DNA of 35,124 nucleotides from a virus. Numbering within the stretch: position 1 is the stretch's first letter; each line of letters begins with the position of its first letter. A program made the position numbers and the translations under genes. The notes under the pieces are model-generated. The model did no database searches. It was not told the origin of the DNA and worked only from the letters and a program-made list of their open reading frames with translations. This document shows positions 16,205-23,759 of the stretch, piece after piece. Location of the stretch: the IMG/VR virus record IMGVR_UViG_3300042327_000272, positions 1 to 35,124 of that record; one strand, written 5' to 3'.

Positions 16205-19200
16205 ATGACTAACCCGTATCTCGACCTCGTTGCCCGCCTCGAAACCCGTGGCGGTGAGGCGACTATCAAAGGCCCCAAGGGCGAGGATAGTAACAACCTC
16301 TTCAACATCAAGGAAACCCGTGCGGGTAAGTCAGGCTACCGTGCCAAGGACAAGGCCGAGGGCTCTAACGATGCTTACCGTGTGTACGGTAGCCGTGATG
16401 AGTCTCAGGCCGACATGGAAGACTTGCTCTCCCGCCGTTACCCAGAGGCCTATGCAGCTATGCAGAAGCCTTGGTCGCCCGAGTCCGTAACCGAGTTTGC
16501 CACTGGCCTCAAGAAGCGTGGCTACGCAACCGACCCAGCCTACGTTGAAAAGCTGGTCAAGTTGTCGGGCCAAGTAGACGGTAGCGCCTACACACCTGCT
16601 GGTAAGAAGACTGACCTGAACGCTGCCGTAACTGCCGTGGTTAACTCCTACGTTATCCGCCCAGTAGATGAGCGCCTAGCACAGATTCGTCGTGAAGCTG
16701 CTAACTTCGATCAGCGCATCATTGCTGAGTCACAGCCCACCGTGTTTGAGTCTTTCGGTGCAGCAATGTCCGGTAACACAGACCAGCAGTTTGGTCGTGC
16801 AATCCGCGATACACTGTTTGGGCCTAAGTACCCAGCAGAGCAGGGCTTCGTGCCTGATGTCAACCTTATCCCCGACAACGCTGACGCCAACCTAGTCCAA
16901 GACTTTAAGGCTGCGAAGTCCCGTGCCGAGGTGGATGCACTCTTGGAAGAGCACCGCGATGAGGTAGCCCGTGGGCGGGCCATCATGGGCAACGGTACCG
17001 GCACAGGCATCGCCCTGAGCTTCCTGTCCGAAGTGCCCACATTGTCCAACCTGCTGCCCTCTATGGCCGCTGCAAAGGCCGCACGGCTGGCAGGGTATGC
17101 CAACTCCGCACAGATGCTGGCCGAGGGCCGCAAGGGTGCTATGGTGGGCGCTGCGGTGGCTGAGAACGTGGCTAGCGGTACTGTGGTTGAAGCACTCCGG
17201 CAAGGCGTGACAGGCGACTACAGCTTACAAGACCTTGGCTTGGCTATGGCGGCAGACGTTACCTTTGGCCTCGGTCAGAGCGCGTTGGCTGTGCGTAGCG
17301 GTGAGCGTACCTTGATGGCTGTGGCCCAAGAGCGCGAGCTTGCTAAGTACACAGCGTACCTGCAAGACGCTGAGAAGGCCCTAGGCCCCAGCGCCACACC
17401 CGACGAGCTTCGCAAGTGGGCTGACGCCAAGTACACGCAGGACATCGTGGACATTGCCCGCCAAGCGGACACACACGACCTGCCTAAAGAGCGCCGGTTG
17501 CTGGACGTAGTGGACGAGGCTGACGATAAGCCCGTTGAGGCGCAGGCTATGCGCATCCCCGAGGATGACGCTACTAAGTTCTCTAGCCCAACCAATGCTG
17601 CCCGAGTAGCCCGCGACATGACAGGCGATGACCGCTTCAACCAGATGGCGGACCTTGGCATCTTCACCAAGACTGACGACTTCGCAGAGCGTAAGGCTCA
17701 GTTCGATGCGCTAGACGCAACACCCGGTACGCACCTTGCTGCCGGTACGACTAGCCCCGTGTTCAAACGCTATGCTGCTGTAGTGGAGTCTTTGCGTAAG
17801 CAATTGCTGCCAGAAGTGTCTATCCACCTGACTGACGGTAAGACTGGCATTGGTGACGACATAGGTTTGCACGGTGTACTCAAGCCCGGTATGAGCATGA
17901 TCGCCGTTAAGCCCGGTGCTGGTGTCCGCGCTGTGGCCCATGAGTTTGCCCATGCCGTGTTCGCACATCGGTTGGCTAAGGCTAGCCCAGAGAACCGCAA
18001 GGCTATGGTAGAGGCTTGGCAGCAGTGGCAGAAGACAGTAGGCGAGCAGGGCCAGTCCCAGACTTCCATGTTGGCACGGAGCCCCGTGGCCGCCGAGGCA
18101 GACAAGTCCGGCGATGCAGCCTACCGACCCGCCCTGATGGGTGAGTGGGACAAGAGCCTAGCCGAAGTGTTCCAAGGGTCGTTCAAGACTAAGAGCGAAC
18201 TGTACAAGTTCCTCGACTACTTCGCTAACTTCGACGAGTTCAGCGCTGAGCAGGGCGTTAAGTACATGGAGGCTATCGTAGCCAAAGAGATTAAGAGCGA
18301 CCTTAAGCTGCCAACGCAGTTGCTGGAGTTCTTTAAGTACATCCTGAGTGCTGCCCTTGATGTGTTCAAAGCCGCTAAGAAAGAGGGACTGATCGCCCCA
18401 GCTACCCCGTTCAAGCAGTTCTTCGACGATGTGCTCGCCGGTAACAAGGCGAGCAAGTTGCCACCCCTGCAAGTAGAGGCCAGCGACCTACAGCCAATGG
18501 CAGTGCCCACCAAGGCACAGGCCCAGAGCGTAAGCGCCATTCAGACAGACCCGGACATCGCCCGCTTCGGGCTGTCTACCCTGCCTGTAGCTACAGACGC
18601 TGACCGTGCCACGGTTAAGCAGATGCTCGAACTGCACAAGCGGGCCGAGGCGTGGGCCGCTAAGAACCCGATTGACTCAGCCAAGGTGCAGAACCTAGCT
18701 GACAACAGCGTGTTCAACGTAGCGTCTATCGGCCTCATCATGCTCAAGTCGGAGAGCCCCTTGGTCCGAATGATCGCGTCGGAGTTGATGGAAGATGCAA
18801 GCGGTGTGCAGAACAGTCGCCGCGCTACAGCAGCTATCGCCAAGTATCTCACCAACAATGAGATTATGGGTAACGCCATCAACGACTACCAGAACGCTTA
18901 CGACCTGTGGAAGAAGCCCCGTACTGGCGCAGGCCTGTACGACGACATGGTGCGCGGTGAGAACAAGGCCGAGTTTGACAAGCTGGTGGCTAGCGAGATT
19001 GAAGCACGGCGCACTGCTAAGCAGCCCGTGACCACTGACGCTAACGTGAAAGCAGCAGCCGATGTGATGGAAGCAGCATACACCCGTGGCGCAGCAGCAC
19101 AGCGCAAGGCTAAGACCTTGGGTTGGGCTTCCTTGCCTGAGTCGTCTGTAGGCTACATGCCGCACAAGATGTCCCCACGCGCTGTCATGATGCTGACCAA

Positions 19201-20953
19201 CGAGCAGCAGCAAGTCTTGCACTCTGCGCTGACAGACCAGTTCATCACCATCGAAGGGTGGGATGCTAGCTTTGCTGACGAGCTTGCCTCTAAGTACATG
19301 AAGCGGGTGCGTGATCGTGCAGCCGGTGACTACAGCAGCACAGTCGGTGGTAACACTACCGGTGCAGCAGACATTGTGCAGGATGCCCTGATTGCTATGA
19401 ACCTGAGTGCGGCTGAGATTAAAGCCCACATGAAGAACTACACCAAGGGTGCGGCTAACTTCACCAAGAAGCGTATCGAGCTAGACCTGAACCGTGTGTA
19501 CGAGACATCGACTGGACCATTCCGATTGATGGACGTATTCGAGACTAACCAGATTGAGTTGCTTCGGGCACAGGCTGGTCGTGTTAGCGGTGATGTAGCC
19601 TTGGCCAAGTACGGCGTGTACGGTAAGCCCGGCTTGCAGTTGCTCCGCGACGCTATGCGTTTCGGAGAAGACGGTAAGAAGGCTAGCGTCCGCGACCTTG
19701 AGAGCTTCGACCAGATGGCAGCAGAGTTCCACAATGAGCCCTTTGGTACACAAGGCGGTAAGTTCATGGAGCGTGCGATGGCCGCTAACACCTTGGTCCG
19801 CATGGGCGGCATTGTGTTTAACCAGTTGGCTGAGACATTGAACGGCGTGTTCCACGTAGGCGCACTGCGTACAGCCGAGAGCGTTGCCTCTATCCCCCGC
19901 TTGCGGAGTGAGATTAAGGCACTGGCCCGAGGCGAAGCAGTAGATAACCCCATCATCGGCAGCATTGAGCTTGTTGGCGGTTCGGAGTTCGGAACAGACG
20001 GCTACAAGTTCGTTATGCCTTTCGACTCTCCAGACCACGCCTACCCTACCTACGGGCGCGACACGCTCACGTTGACAGACCGCTTGCTTCGCGGCGGCAA
20101 CCACCTACAGTCTAAGCTGTCCGGCTGGCGCACAATCCATAGCGCACAGCAACGTGGCATGGCAGAGCAGATCGTTCACAAGATGATGCGCTATGTTCGT
20201 GACGGTGGCGATGATGTGGCTTTGCGTGACTTCGGCATCACACCCGAGGTACAGGCCTACCTTCGTGAGAACCTGAGCAAGATCGCTACGTTCGATGGCG
20301 ACCGATTGGTACGCTTTGAGGCAGACAAGTTGCCCGATGGCCCGCTGCGTGACGAGGTTATCCAAGCCGTGTGGCGTGGTACAGCCCAGATCATTCAGGG
20401 AACCTTTATCGGAGAGCGAGGCAAGTGGGCACACGACGGCTTCTTGAAGCTGTTGACCCAGTTCCGCACGTTCAGCATTACCTCTATGGAGAAGCAGTGG
20501 GGACGCCAGCGCAACCAGCGCGGTGGCTATGCCGCCTTCGGTATGGCTGTCGGTGCAATGAGCATGGCTTGGCCTATCTACGCCGCACGGGTGTACGCTA
20601 ACAGCATTGGTCGCCCTGACCAAGAAGCCTACATTGAAGAGCGCCTGACACCGCAGAACGTGGCACGGGCTAGCCTGAACTACATCGCCATGAGCGGATT
20701 GGCAGGTGACTTCATTGATGCACTGACTGCTGTGGCACCAGACAGCGTGAAGGAAGCAACTGGCTTTAACCCTATGGGCAGCACCGGCAAGGAAGCGGAC
20801 CTCATTGGTAACTACGTGTTGCCATCTGCTGGCTTGGCTAACGATACCTTCAAGTGGTTGCAGAGTCCGCTAGAGGCTCAAGACGCTGCTAAGATCATGC
20901 CACTGTCCCGCCTACCGTATCTCGTCCCATTGATGAATACGACTAAGGACTAA
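16205..20953 (+). CDS. Internal virion protein D (T7 gp16-like) with glucosaminidase-like N-terminus and HExxH motif
   Basis: A 1582-aa protein, longer than T7 gp16. Residues 1-120 look like a GH73/glucosaminidase-type muralytic domain: a VARLE13TRGG candidate catalytic Glu, then NNLFNIKETRAG, VYGSRDESQADMEDLLSRR and GYATDPAYVEKLVKL. T7 gp16 instead carries a lytic transglycosylase domain here. Residues 579-588 read HEFAHAVFAH, an HExxH zinc-peptidase signature on a predicted helix. The C-terminal 200 residues resemble the T7 gp16 end, with FLKLLTQFRTFSITSMEKQW, a hydrophobic stretch (AVGAMSMAWPIYAARVY) and a final PLSRLPYLVPL. The family is ejected first, opens peptidoglycan and helps pull DNA in. 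TAAGGA lies before ATG 16205. Muralytic activity is likely; protease activity is a hypothesis. Confidence 0.9.
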   Translation: MTNPYLDLVARLETRGGEATIKGPKGEDSNNLFNIKETRAGKSGYRAKDKAEGSNDAYRVYGSRDESQADMEDLLSRRYPEAYAAMQKPWSPESVTEFATGLKKRGYATDPAYVEKLVKLSGQVDGSAYTPAGKKTDLNAAVTAVVNSYVIRPVDERLAQIRREAANFDQRIIAESQPTVFESFGAAMSGNTDQQFGRAIRDTLFGPKYPAEQGFVPDVNLIPDNADANLVQDFKAAKSRAEVDALLEEHRDEVARGRAIMGNGTGTGIALSFLSEVPTLSNLLPSMAAAKAARLAGYANSAQMLAEGRKGAMVGAAVAENVASGTVVEALRQGVTGDYSLQDLGLAMAADVTFGLGQSALAVRSGERTLMAVAQERELAKYTAYLQDAEKALGPSATPDELRKWADAKYTQDIVDIARQADTHDLPKERRLLDVVDEADDKPVEAQAMRIPEDDATKFSSPTNAARVARDMTGDDRFNQMADLGIFTKTDDFAERKAQFDALDATPGTHLAAGTTSPVFKRYAAVVESLRKQLLPEVSIHLTDGKTGIGDDIGLHGVLKPGMSMIAVKPGAGVRAVAHEFAHAVFAHRLAKASPENRKAMVEAWQQWQKTVGEQGQSQTSMLARSPVAAEADKSGDAAYRPALMGEWDKSLAEVFQGSFKTKSELYKFLDYFANFDEFSAEQGVKYMEAIVAKEIKSDLKLPTQLLEFFKYILSAALDVFKAAKKEGLIAPATPFKQFFDDVLAGNKASKLPPLQVEASDLQPMAVPTKAQAQSVSAIQTDPDIARFGLSTLPVATDADRATVKQMLELHKRAEAWAAKNPIDSAKVQNLADNSVFNVASIGLIMLKSESPLVRMIASELMEDASGVQNSRRATAAIAKYLTNNEIMGNAINDYQNAYDLWKKPRTGAGLYDDMVRGENKAEFDKLVASEIEARRTAKQPVTTDANVKAAADVMEAAYTRGAAAQRKAKTLGWASLPESSVGYMPHKMSPRAVMMLTNEQQQVLHSALTDQFITIEGWDASFADELASKYMKRVRDRAAGDYSSTVGGNTTGAADIVQDALIAMNLSAAEIKAHMKNYTKGAANFTKKRIELDLNRVYETSTGPFRLMDVFETNQIELLRAQAGRVSGDVALAKYGVYGKPGLQLLRDAMRFGEDGKKASVRDLESFDQMAAEFHNEPFGTQGGKFMERAMAANTLVRMGGIVFNQLAETLNGVFHVGALRTAESVASIPRLRSEIKALARGEAVDNPIIGSIELVGGSEFGTDGYKFVMPFDSPDHAYPTYGRDTLTLTDRLLRGGNHLQSKLSGWRTIHSAQQRGMAEQIVHKMMRYVRDGGDDVALRDFGITPEVQAYLRENLSKIATFDGDRLVRFEADKLPDGPLRDEVIQAVWRGTAQIIQGTFIGERGKWAHDGFLKLLTQFRTFSITSMEKQWGRQRNQRGGYAAFGMAVGAMSMAWPIYAARVYANSIGRPDQEAYIEERLTPQNVARASLNYIAMSGLAGDFIDALTAVAPDSVKEATGFNPMGSTGKEADLIGNYVLPSAGLANDTFKWLQSPLEAQDAAKIMPLSRLPYLVPLMNTTKD

Positions 20954-20954
20954 C

Positions 20955-20968
20955 GGTACCTATACACC
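20955..20968 (+). promoter_or_regulatory. Variant phage promoter motif, overlapping terminator
   Basis: GGTACCTATACACC matches the repeated 14-base motif at 12 positions, with the last four bases changed. It lies between the gp16-like gene and the tail fibre gene. Its 3' end runs into the terminator stem at 20967, so any transcript from it would begin inside that hairpin. It could be a weak promoter or a decayed copy. Confidence 0.5.
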
Positions 20969-20991
20969 CCGCTTCGGCGGGGATTCTTTTT
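20967..20991 (+). terminator. Intrinsic terminator with UUCG tetraloop
   Basis: CCCCGC (20967-20972) pairs with GCGGGG (20977-20982) around a TTCG loop, followed by ATTCTTTTT. It ends the internal-protein block just before the tail fibre gene; the fibre Shine-Dalgarno (GGAG, 20992-20995) starts directly after the T run. Confidence 0.88.
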
Positions 20992-20999
20992 GGAGACTT

Positions 21000-22637
21000 A
21001 TGGCTATCCCTAAATTACAATTACTGAGTCGCACCCAGTACGATACCGATGGTACGTCAACTGTGTGGGACTTTAACTTCTCCGGTGGGTACATCCTACC
21101 TGAGCACGTTAAGGCTTACTACGACTCACCCGAGGGTGTGCGTACAGTCGTTAACGGTACCCTGATCGGCGAGTATCAGCTACAGATCACACCAGCTATC
21201 CCAGCTAACAACGTCCTAACAATCTACCGTGATACACCCAAGGACAACCCGATGGTTGACTTTGTTGATCGCGGACAGATCAGCGAAGTAGCGCTGGACA
21301 CAGTGGCCCGACAGGCGATCTTCGTAGCTGCCGAAGCTAGCGATGACACAGTTACGGCTAACTCTGACGTAGCGGTTAATGCTGCTGAGCAGGCTTTGGC
21401 CCGAGCAGCCGACGCTGCCGCTAGCGCGGTTGCCGCTGGCGCGAGTGCTGACGCCGCAGCCGTATCGGTTGTCGCAGCTAACGGCGTTCTGACTAGCTTC
21501 CGCTCTGTGTGGCTGGGTTCTGCAACGGCCGACCCCACCGTAGACGACAACGGTAACGCCCTGATTGCTGGTGCCGTGTACCTCAACACCACCATTAACT
21601 TGCTGCGTGTGTACGATGGGGCTAACTGGCAAACAAGCTACGCCTCTACGCCACAGCTTGTGACCCAGACTGGGTTAACCGGTGCTATGAACGTCCCAGT
21701 TGGCACAACCGCTCAGCGCCCGACAGGCACTTTTGGGCAGCAACGCGCCAACAGCACGTTAGGCCAGATGGAGTGGCACAACGGGACAGCGTGGGGACCA
21801 GTTGGGGAGACAGGCCGAGCAGCCGCAGGCGCGAACAGCGACATCACAAGCCTTGCTGGGTTGACCAGCCCAGTGCGCCAAGTGCGTCAGTTGCAGCCCA
21901 TTGGTGCTGCTGTGTCTAGTAACGCCATGACCCTGAGTGCAGGCGCACTGGCGCTAGAGTTCCGCTCCGCGACCCTGACCAGCGGCCTCTCTGACTTTGT
22001 GCAGGGTACCCCGGCTAACCTAGTGATTCCGGCAGGGGCTGCACTCGGCACATTCAGTAGCCAGCAGTCTACCCTAGTGCTCATTGCGCTTAACGTGGGT
22101 GGTGTAATTGAGCTTGCGGTTACTAACCTTAATGGTGGACTCGCCCTTACAGAAGCAGGACTTGCCAGCACTACAGCAATCAGTGCGTCGGCCAACACTG
22201 CTAACGTCATTTACTCGACCACGGCTAGAACCAACGTCCCGTTCCGTGTGCTCGGTTTGATTGTAAGTCAACAGGGTGTGGCCGGTCAGTGGGCCAGCCC
22301 ACCCTCCCTTGTCCAAGGTAGCGGGGGGCAGGCTGTAACAGCAATGTCCTCCCTCGGTTACGGTCAGACATGGAAGAACGTTACAGGCTCACGTAGTAAT
22401 GCTACAAACTATTACAACACGACCGGTAAGCCCATCTGCATTCAGCTTGTACAGGCGGTAAGTGGCGCAAGTGACTATTTCAACGTAATCATTAACGGCG
22501 TAACTGTCGGTCTGATGTGGAACGTGGGCGTGTCCGGCGTGTCTTTCGGCTCCGGGTTTATGATTATCCCACCCGGTGCCGTGTACTCCGTTACGTCAAG
22601 CTACGGTAGCGGCCGTCAATGGTATGAACTAAGCTAA
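21000..22637 (+). CDS. Tail fibre protein (T7 gp17-like N-terminus)
   Basis: A 545-aa protein. Residues 1-110 match the T7 tail fibre attachment domain: the QYDTDGTSTVWDFNFSGGYI start, LTIYRDTPKDNPMVDFVD and an ISEVALDTVARQAIFVAAEA helix. An Ala-rich segment (about 115-165) likely forms a trimeric coiled shaft. Short strand repeats follow, including GAVYLNTTINLLRVYDGANW and LGQMEWHNGTAWGPVG, as in many fibre linkers. The C-terminal third, ending IIPPGAVYSVTSSYGSGRQW, resembles a beta-rich tip domain and should be the host-binding part. GGAG precedes ATG 21000. The N-terminal assignment is firm; receptor and host are unknown. Confidence 0.92.
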   Translation: MAIPKLQLLSRTQYDTDGTSTVWDFNFSGGYILPEHVKAYYDSPEGVRTVVNGTLIGEYQLQITPAIPANNVLTIYRDTPKDNPMVDFVDRGQISEVALDTVARQAIFVAAEASDDTVTANSDVAVNAAEQALARAADAAASAVAAGASADAAAVSVVAANGVLTSFRSVWLGSATADPTVDDNGNALIAGAVYLNTTINLLRVYDGANWQTSYASTPQLVTQTGLTGAMNVPVGTTAQRPTGTFGQQRANSTLGQMEWHNGTAWGPVGETGRAAAGANSDITSLAGLTSPVRQVRQLQPIGAAVSSNAMTLSAGALALEFRSATLTSGLSDFVQGTPANLVIPAGAALGTFSSQQSTLVLIALNVGGVIELAVTNLNGGLALTEAGLASTTAISASANTANVIYSTTARTNVPFRVLGLIVSQQGVAGQWASPPSLVQGSGGQAVTAMSSLGYGQTWKNVTGSRSNATNYYNTTGKPICIQLVQAVSGASDYFNVIINGVTVGLMWNVGVSGVSFGSGFMIIPPGAVYSVTSSYGSGRQWYELS

Positions 22638-22639
22638 CT

Positions 22640-23041
22640 ATGCAACATTACAAAGCACCTGATAACTCCCTTCACCAGATTGAAGCAGAGTTTGCCTACA
22701 TGCTCCCAGAGGGCAGCATCCCGATTAGCGACGAAGAGGCTGAGGCACTGCGCCCAAAACCAAATGAGAAATTGGTGGCGCTGCTGACGCTTGAGTCAGA
22801 GAATCAGATTACGCAGCGCAGGTTGCGTGAAACGATTATGCTTATGTCCGAGGCGTTTAAGCAGGTAACTGCTGGTGCCTTAGACCTAAGCCAGATTCCA
22901 GGCGTAGCGCAAGTCTACGCAGTGGAGTCACAAGCTGCCGCCCTACGCGCTGAGCTAGGCGGTTCTTACAACGTACCCTTGAACATACCCGATGCTGTCG
23001 ATACCACTGTTAATACTATACCCGCTGGCGATTCAGTATGA
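22640..23041 (+). CDS. Probable tail fibre assembly / chaperone-like protein
   Basis: A 133-aa protein directly after the tail fibre gene (2-base gap). Its start, MQHYKAPDNSLHQIEAEFAY, followed by IPISDEEAEALRPK, matches the usual opening of small tail fibre assembly proteins, in which a short substrate-describing beta segment precedes an ISxEEAxAL helix. The middle is helical (TQRRLRETIMLMSEAF) and the end is Thr/Pro-rich. Such proteins assist fibre folding or attachment. Evidence is position and the N-terminal pattern only. Confidence 0.6.
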   Translation: MQHYKAPDNSLHQIEAEFAYMLPEGSIPISDEEAEALRPKPNEKLVALLTLESENQITQRRLRETIMLMSEAFKQVTAGALDLSQIPGVAQVYAVESQAAALRAELGGSYNVPLNIPDAVDTTVNTIPAGDSV

Positions 23042-23042
23042 A

Positions 23043-23270
23043 GTGCGTAGGTGGCCGATTCGGTACCTATACTACGCAGTCGGGATAATTGACATTATCG
23101 CTAACTACACTGAGCTTGCTGTGCTGACGTTAGACTTTCCCCGTAAGGGTGAGTATACGTTCAGCCAGCGGCTACGTAGGTTGCAGTACGGTAATCGTTA
23201 CCACCGCCTCTGGGCGAGGGTCGTTATCCCCTACCTGAATTTCTTTCAAGCTAACCACGTACCTAAATGA
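23043..23270 (+). CDS. Small membrane-associated protein of unknown function
   Basis: A 75-aa protein read from GTG 23043, one base after the preceding TGA, giving VRRWPIRYLYYAVG as the start; an in-frame ATG at 22992 is possible but would add residues that only shadow the upstream gene. A hydrophobic segment (YLYYAVGIIDIIANYTELAVLTL) is followed by FPRKGEYTFSQRLRRLQ, a pattern I recall from small membrane proteins placed next to holins in T7-group phages. The phage promoter motif at 23062-23075 encodes residues RYLYY of this protein. The stop overlaps the holin start as ATGA. A lysis-related role is plausible. Confidence 0.6.
   Translation: MRRWPIRYLYYAVGIIDIIANYTELAVLTLDFPRKGEYTFSQRLRRLQYGNRYHRLWARVVIPYLNFFQANHVPK
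23062..23075 (+). promoter_or_regulatory. Putative phage RNA polymerase promoter, copy 3 (holin/terminase block)
   Basis: GGTACCTATACTAC, an exact match to the repeated motif, lies about 200 bases before the holin and inside the reading frame of the small membrane protein. It would drive holin, terminase and lysis genes. Confidence 0.72.
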
Positions 23271-23461
23271 TTACACAGGACACACTCAACGAGGCCTATA
23301 AGGCCGCCCCTCCCGTAACGGTAGGTGGCCTCACCTTCGTAGGTGTGCCCCTGTCGGATTGGCTTATCGTGGCTACCCTGATCTACACTGTCTTGCAGAT
23401 TGTGTTCCTCATCCGCGATAAGTGGTACATTCCACGAAAGGTCAAGAATGGCCGCAAGTGA
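23267..23461 (+). CDS. Holin, T7 gp17.5-like (class II)
   Basis: A 64-aa protein with the T7 gp17.5 layout: a soluble start with LNEAYKAAPPVTVGGL, then LSDWLIVATLIYTVLQIVFL as a membrane helix, and a short basic tail (RDKWYIPRKVKNGRK). In T7 the sequence around LNEWFYVAAIAYTVVQI aligns well with it. Holins accumulate in the inner membrane and set lysis time by making lesions. Position between the fibre region and TerS is as in T7. The start overlaps the upstream stop (ATGA) and the end overlaps the TerS start by 14 bases. Confidence 0.85.
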   Translation: MITQDTLNEAYKAAPPVTVGGLTFVGVPLSDWLIVATLIYTVLQIVFLIRDKWYIPRKVKNGRK

Positions 23462-23759
23462 TAAGACACTTGGCAACCTTCATGAGCTTGTAGCTACTGC
23501 ATTCTCTGAGCAGGTTGCTGGTTACACCGAGGTAGACGAAGAGGGCCGCGAGCGTAAGATTCGCCCTAGCCCCGCCCTGCTCGGTGCAGCCGTGACGTTC
23601 CTCAAGAACAACAACATTACCGCTGACGTTGAGGGCAACACAGCATTGCGCGACTTGAACGATAAGCTCAAGGCCCGCCGCAACAAGGCTATCCCGCAAG
23701 CCACACTCGACCAAGCCGCTGACGCCTTCTCGCAGCGCTTCGGAGGTACCCTACAATGA
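23448..23759 (+). CDS. Terminase small subunit / DNA maturase A (T7 gp18-like)
   Basis: A 103-aa protein from ATG 23448, chosen over an upstream in-frame ATG at 23400 that lies within the holin and lacks a ribosome site; AAAGG precedes 23448. It is helical with an N-terminal TLGNLHELVATAFSEQV helix, a SPALLGAAVTFLKNNNITAD segment typical of podoviral small terminases, and a C-terminal Arg/Lys- then Gln-rich helix. The family recognises phage DNA for packaging and regulates the large subunit. It ends in ATGA overlap with the large terminase gene. Confidence 0.9.
   Translation: MAASDKTLGNLHELVATAFSEQVAGYTEVDEEGRERKIRPSPALLGAAVTFLKNNNITADVEGNTALRDLNDKLKARRNKAIPQATLDQAADAFSQRFGGTLQ

Noticed and set aside
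22992-23042. Earlier ATG start for the small membrane protein
   Set aside because: The extra residues lie wholly within the preceding gene, no ribosome site is present, and the family-like start RRWPIRYLYYAVG fits GTG 23043 better.
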